Positions 8,521 to 8,972 of a DNA stretch of 8,972 nt are shown piece after piece. Numbering within the stretch: position 1 is the stretch's first letter; every line of letters begins with the position of its first letter. The notes under the pieces were generated by a model that searched no databases, was not told the DNA's origin, and worked only from the letters and a program-made list of their open reading frames with translations. Made by a program: the position numbers and the translations under genes. Source of the DNA: Rhodospirillaceae bacterium (GTDB lineage: Bacteria; Pseudomonadota; Alphaproteobacteria; Rhodospirillales; 2-02-FULL-58-16); NCBI GenBank assembly GCA_030623425.1, contig JAUXMA010000049.1, forward strand, positions 1 to 8,972, read 5' to 3'.

Positions 8521-8745
8521 TGAAATTCGGTGACGGCATACATACAGGTCACTGGCCAAACGAAACATCACCCGCATCTTTTGGAGGCGGAGGTTTACCC
8601 GTTTGAGAATTTTCTCCCGGTCCCGGTTGTAGACCGCTTCCACCAACCCACCGATCACGTCATAGGCCAGCGATTGCAGCCGGTCGGTACTAGCAAGTGC
8701 GGGTCCGTTTTGCCGCGCACCATCGGGCGCTTTGCGTCTGGTCAT
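8521..8745 (-). pseudogene. Avd-like four-helix-bundle protein fragment (diversity-generating retroelement accessory family)
   Basis: 75 codons from the ATG at 8745. Residues about 20-70 (DRLQSLAYDVIGGLVEA, then RDREKILKRVNLRLQKMRVM and FRLASDLYV) resemble the two central helices of Avd-type proteins, where the pattern is L-x-x-x-N-x-x-L-x-x-L-R-x-x-x-R-L-x-x-D-L. The first helix and the final helix with its usual EIGRMLGGW-like ending are not visible in any frame. After residue 75 the frame runs on without a stop through the rpmI promoter and out of frame through rpmI and rplT, which is implausible for a real gene. The ribosome binding site is poor. No reverse transcriptase, template repeat or variable-protein gene is seen in the window. 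It is most likely a truncated remnant; the assignment rests on pattern recognition. Confidence 0.45.
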
Positions 8746-8972
8746 GATTTATACCAAGGAGATGGGGTAATCGGTTTGGAAGGTGGCTACTCTCCGAGCT
8801 TTAAATACGGGGTCTGGGTGGTCCAGCCATTTGTTTAGTCGAGGAGGCCTGTTTTCTCTTTCGAGACGTGGTTGAGGGATTTGAAACGCGGAGGGCGCGA
8901 AGGGGCGCGCGGAGCTTCGGGATTAGAGCATGTCCCTAGTGTTCCGTCTCATCTATACGGAGCATTAGTTGA
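8746..8972. other. Right-edge region, no gene recognised
   Basis: No convincing coding frame. All frames are short, and an in-frame TAA lies just upstream of the Avd-like ATG. A small hairpin (TCCGT at 8943-8947 with ACGGA at 8957-8961) is near the edge, with no T-tract. The sequence may be upstream intergenic DNA or further remnants of whatever left the Avd-like fragment. Confidence 0.4.

Noticed and set aside
7780..8745. A 321-codon minus-strand frame covering the Avd-like fragment, rpmI and rplT.
   Set aside because: Beyond about 8521 it overlaps two certain ribosomal protein genes in another frame and runs through their promoter; only its first part shows family resemblance.

Overview
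The window looks like part of a high-GC alphaproteobacterial chromosome, probably Rhodospirillales-like. This is inferred from the rpmI-rplT-pheS-pheT gene order and the protein sequences; no marker here fixes the genus. Every confident gene lies on the minus strand, so transcription runs from right to left.

Right end (8521-8972): about 225 bases with no convincing gene, then a short reading frame that resembles the middle of an Avd-type four-helix-bundle protein (the accessory protein of diversity-generating retroelements). It seems to lack the first and last helices and is probably a remnant. Just downstream is a strong sigma70-type promoter, with a perfect 12-bp palindrome in its spacer.

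Translation block (4218-8354): rpmI (L35) and rplT (L20), then an intrinsic terminator built on a perfect 20-base palindrome, then pheS and pheT (both subunits of phenylalanyl-tRNA synthetase), which overlap by four bases. No separate pheS promoter is evident, so pheST may depend partly on read-through of the terminator. infC, often found upstream of rpmI, is not in this window.

Left half (461-4120): a DUF805-family membrane protein with an unusual acidic tail and an inserted soluble loop. After it comes a single long frame joining an aminomethyltransferase (GcvT-like) domain to a serine hydroxymethyltransferase (GlyA-like) domain. Both halves keep the recognisable catalytic residues. Both chemistries use 5,10-methylene-tetrahydrofolate, so the fusion could couple glycine breakdown to serine synthesis. 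It is the most interesting protein in the window.

Left end (1-460): no confident gene. A short frame open from the window edge stops at 144, and the rest looks intergenic or decayed.
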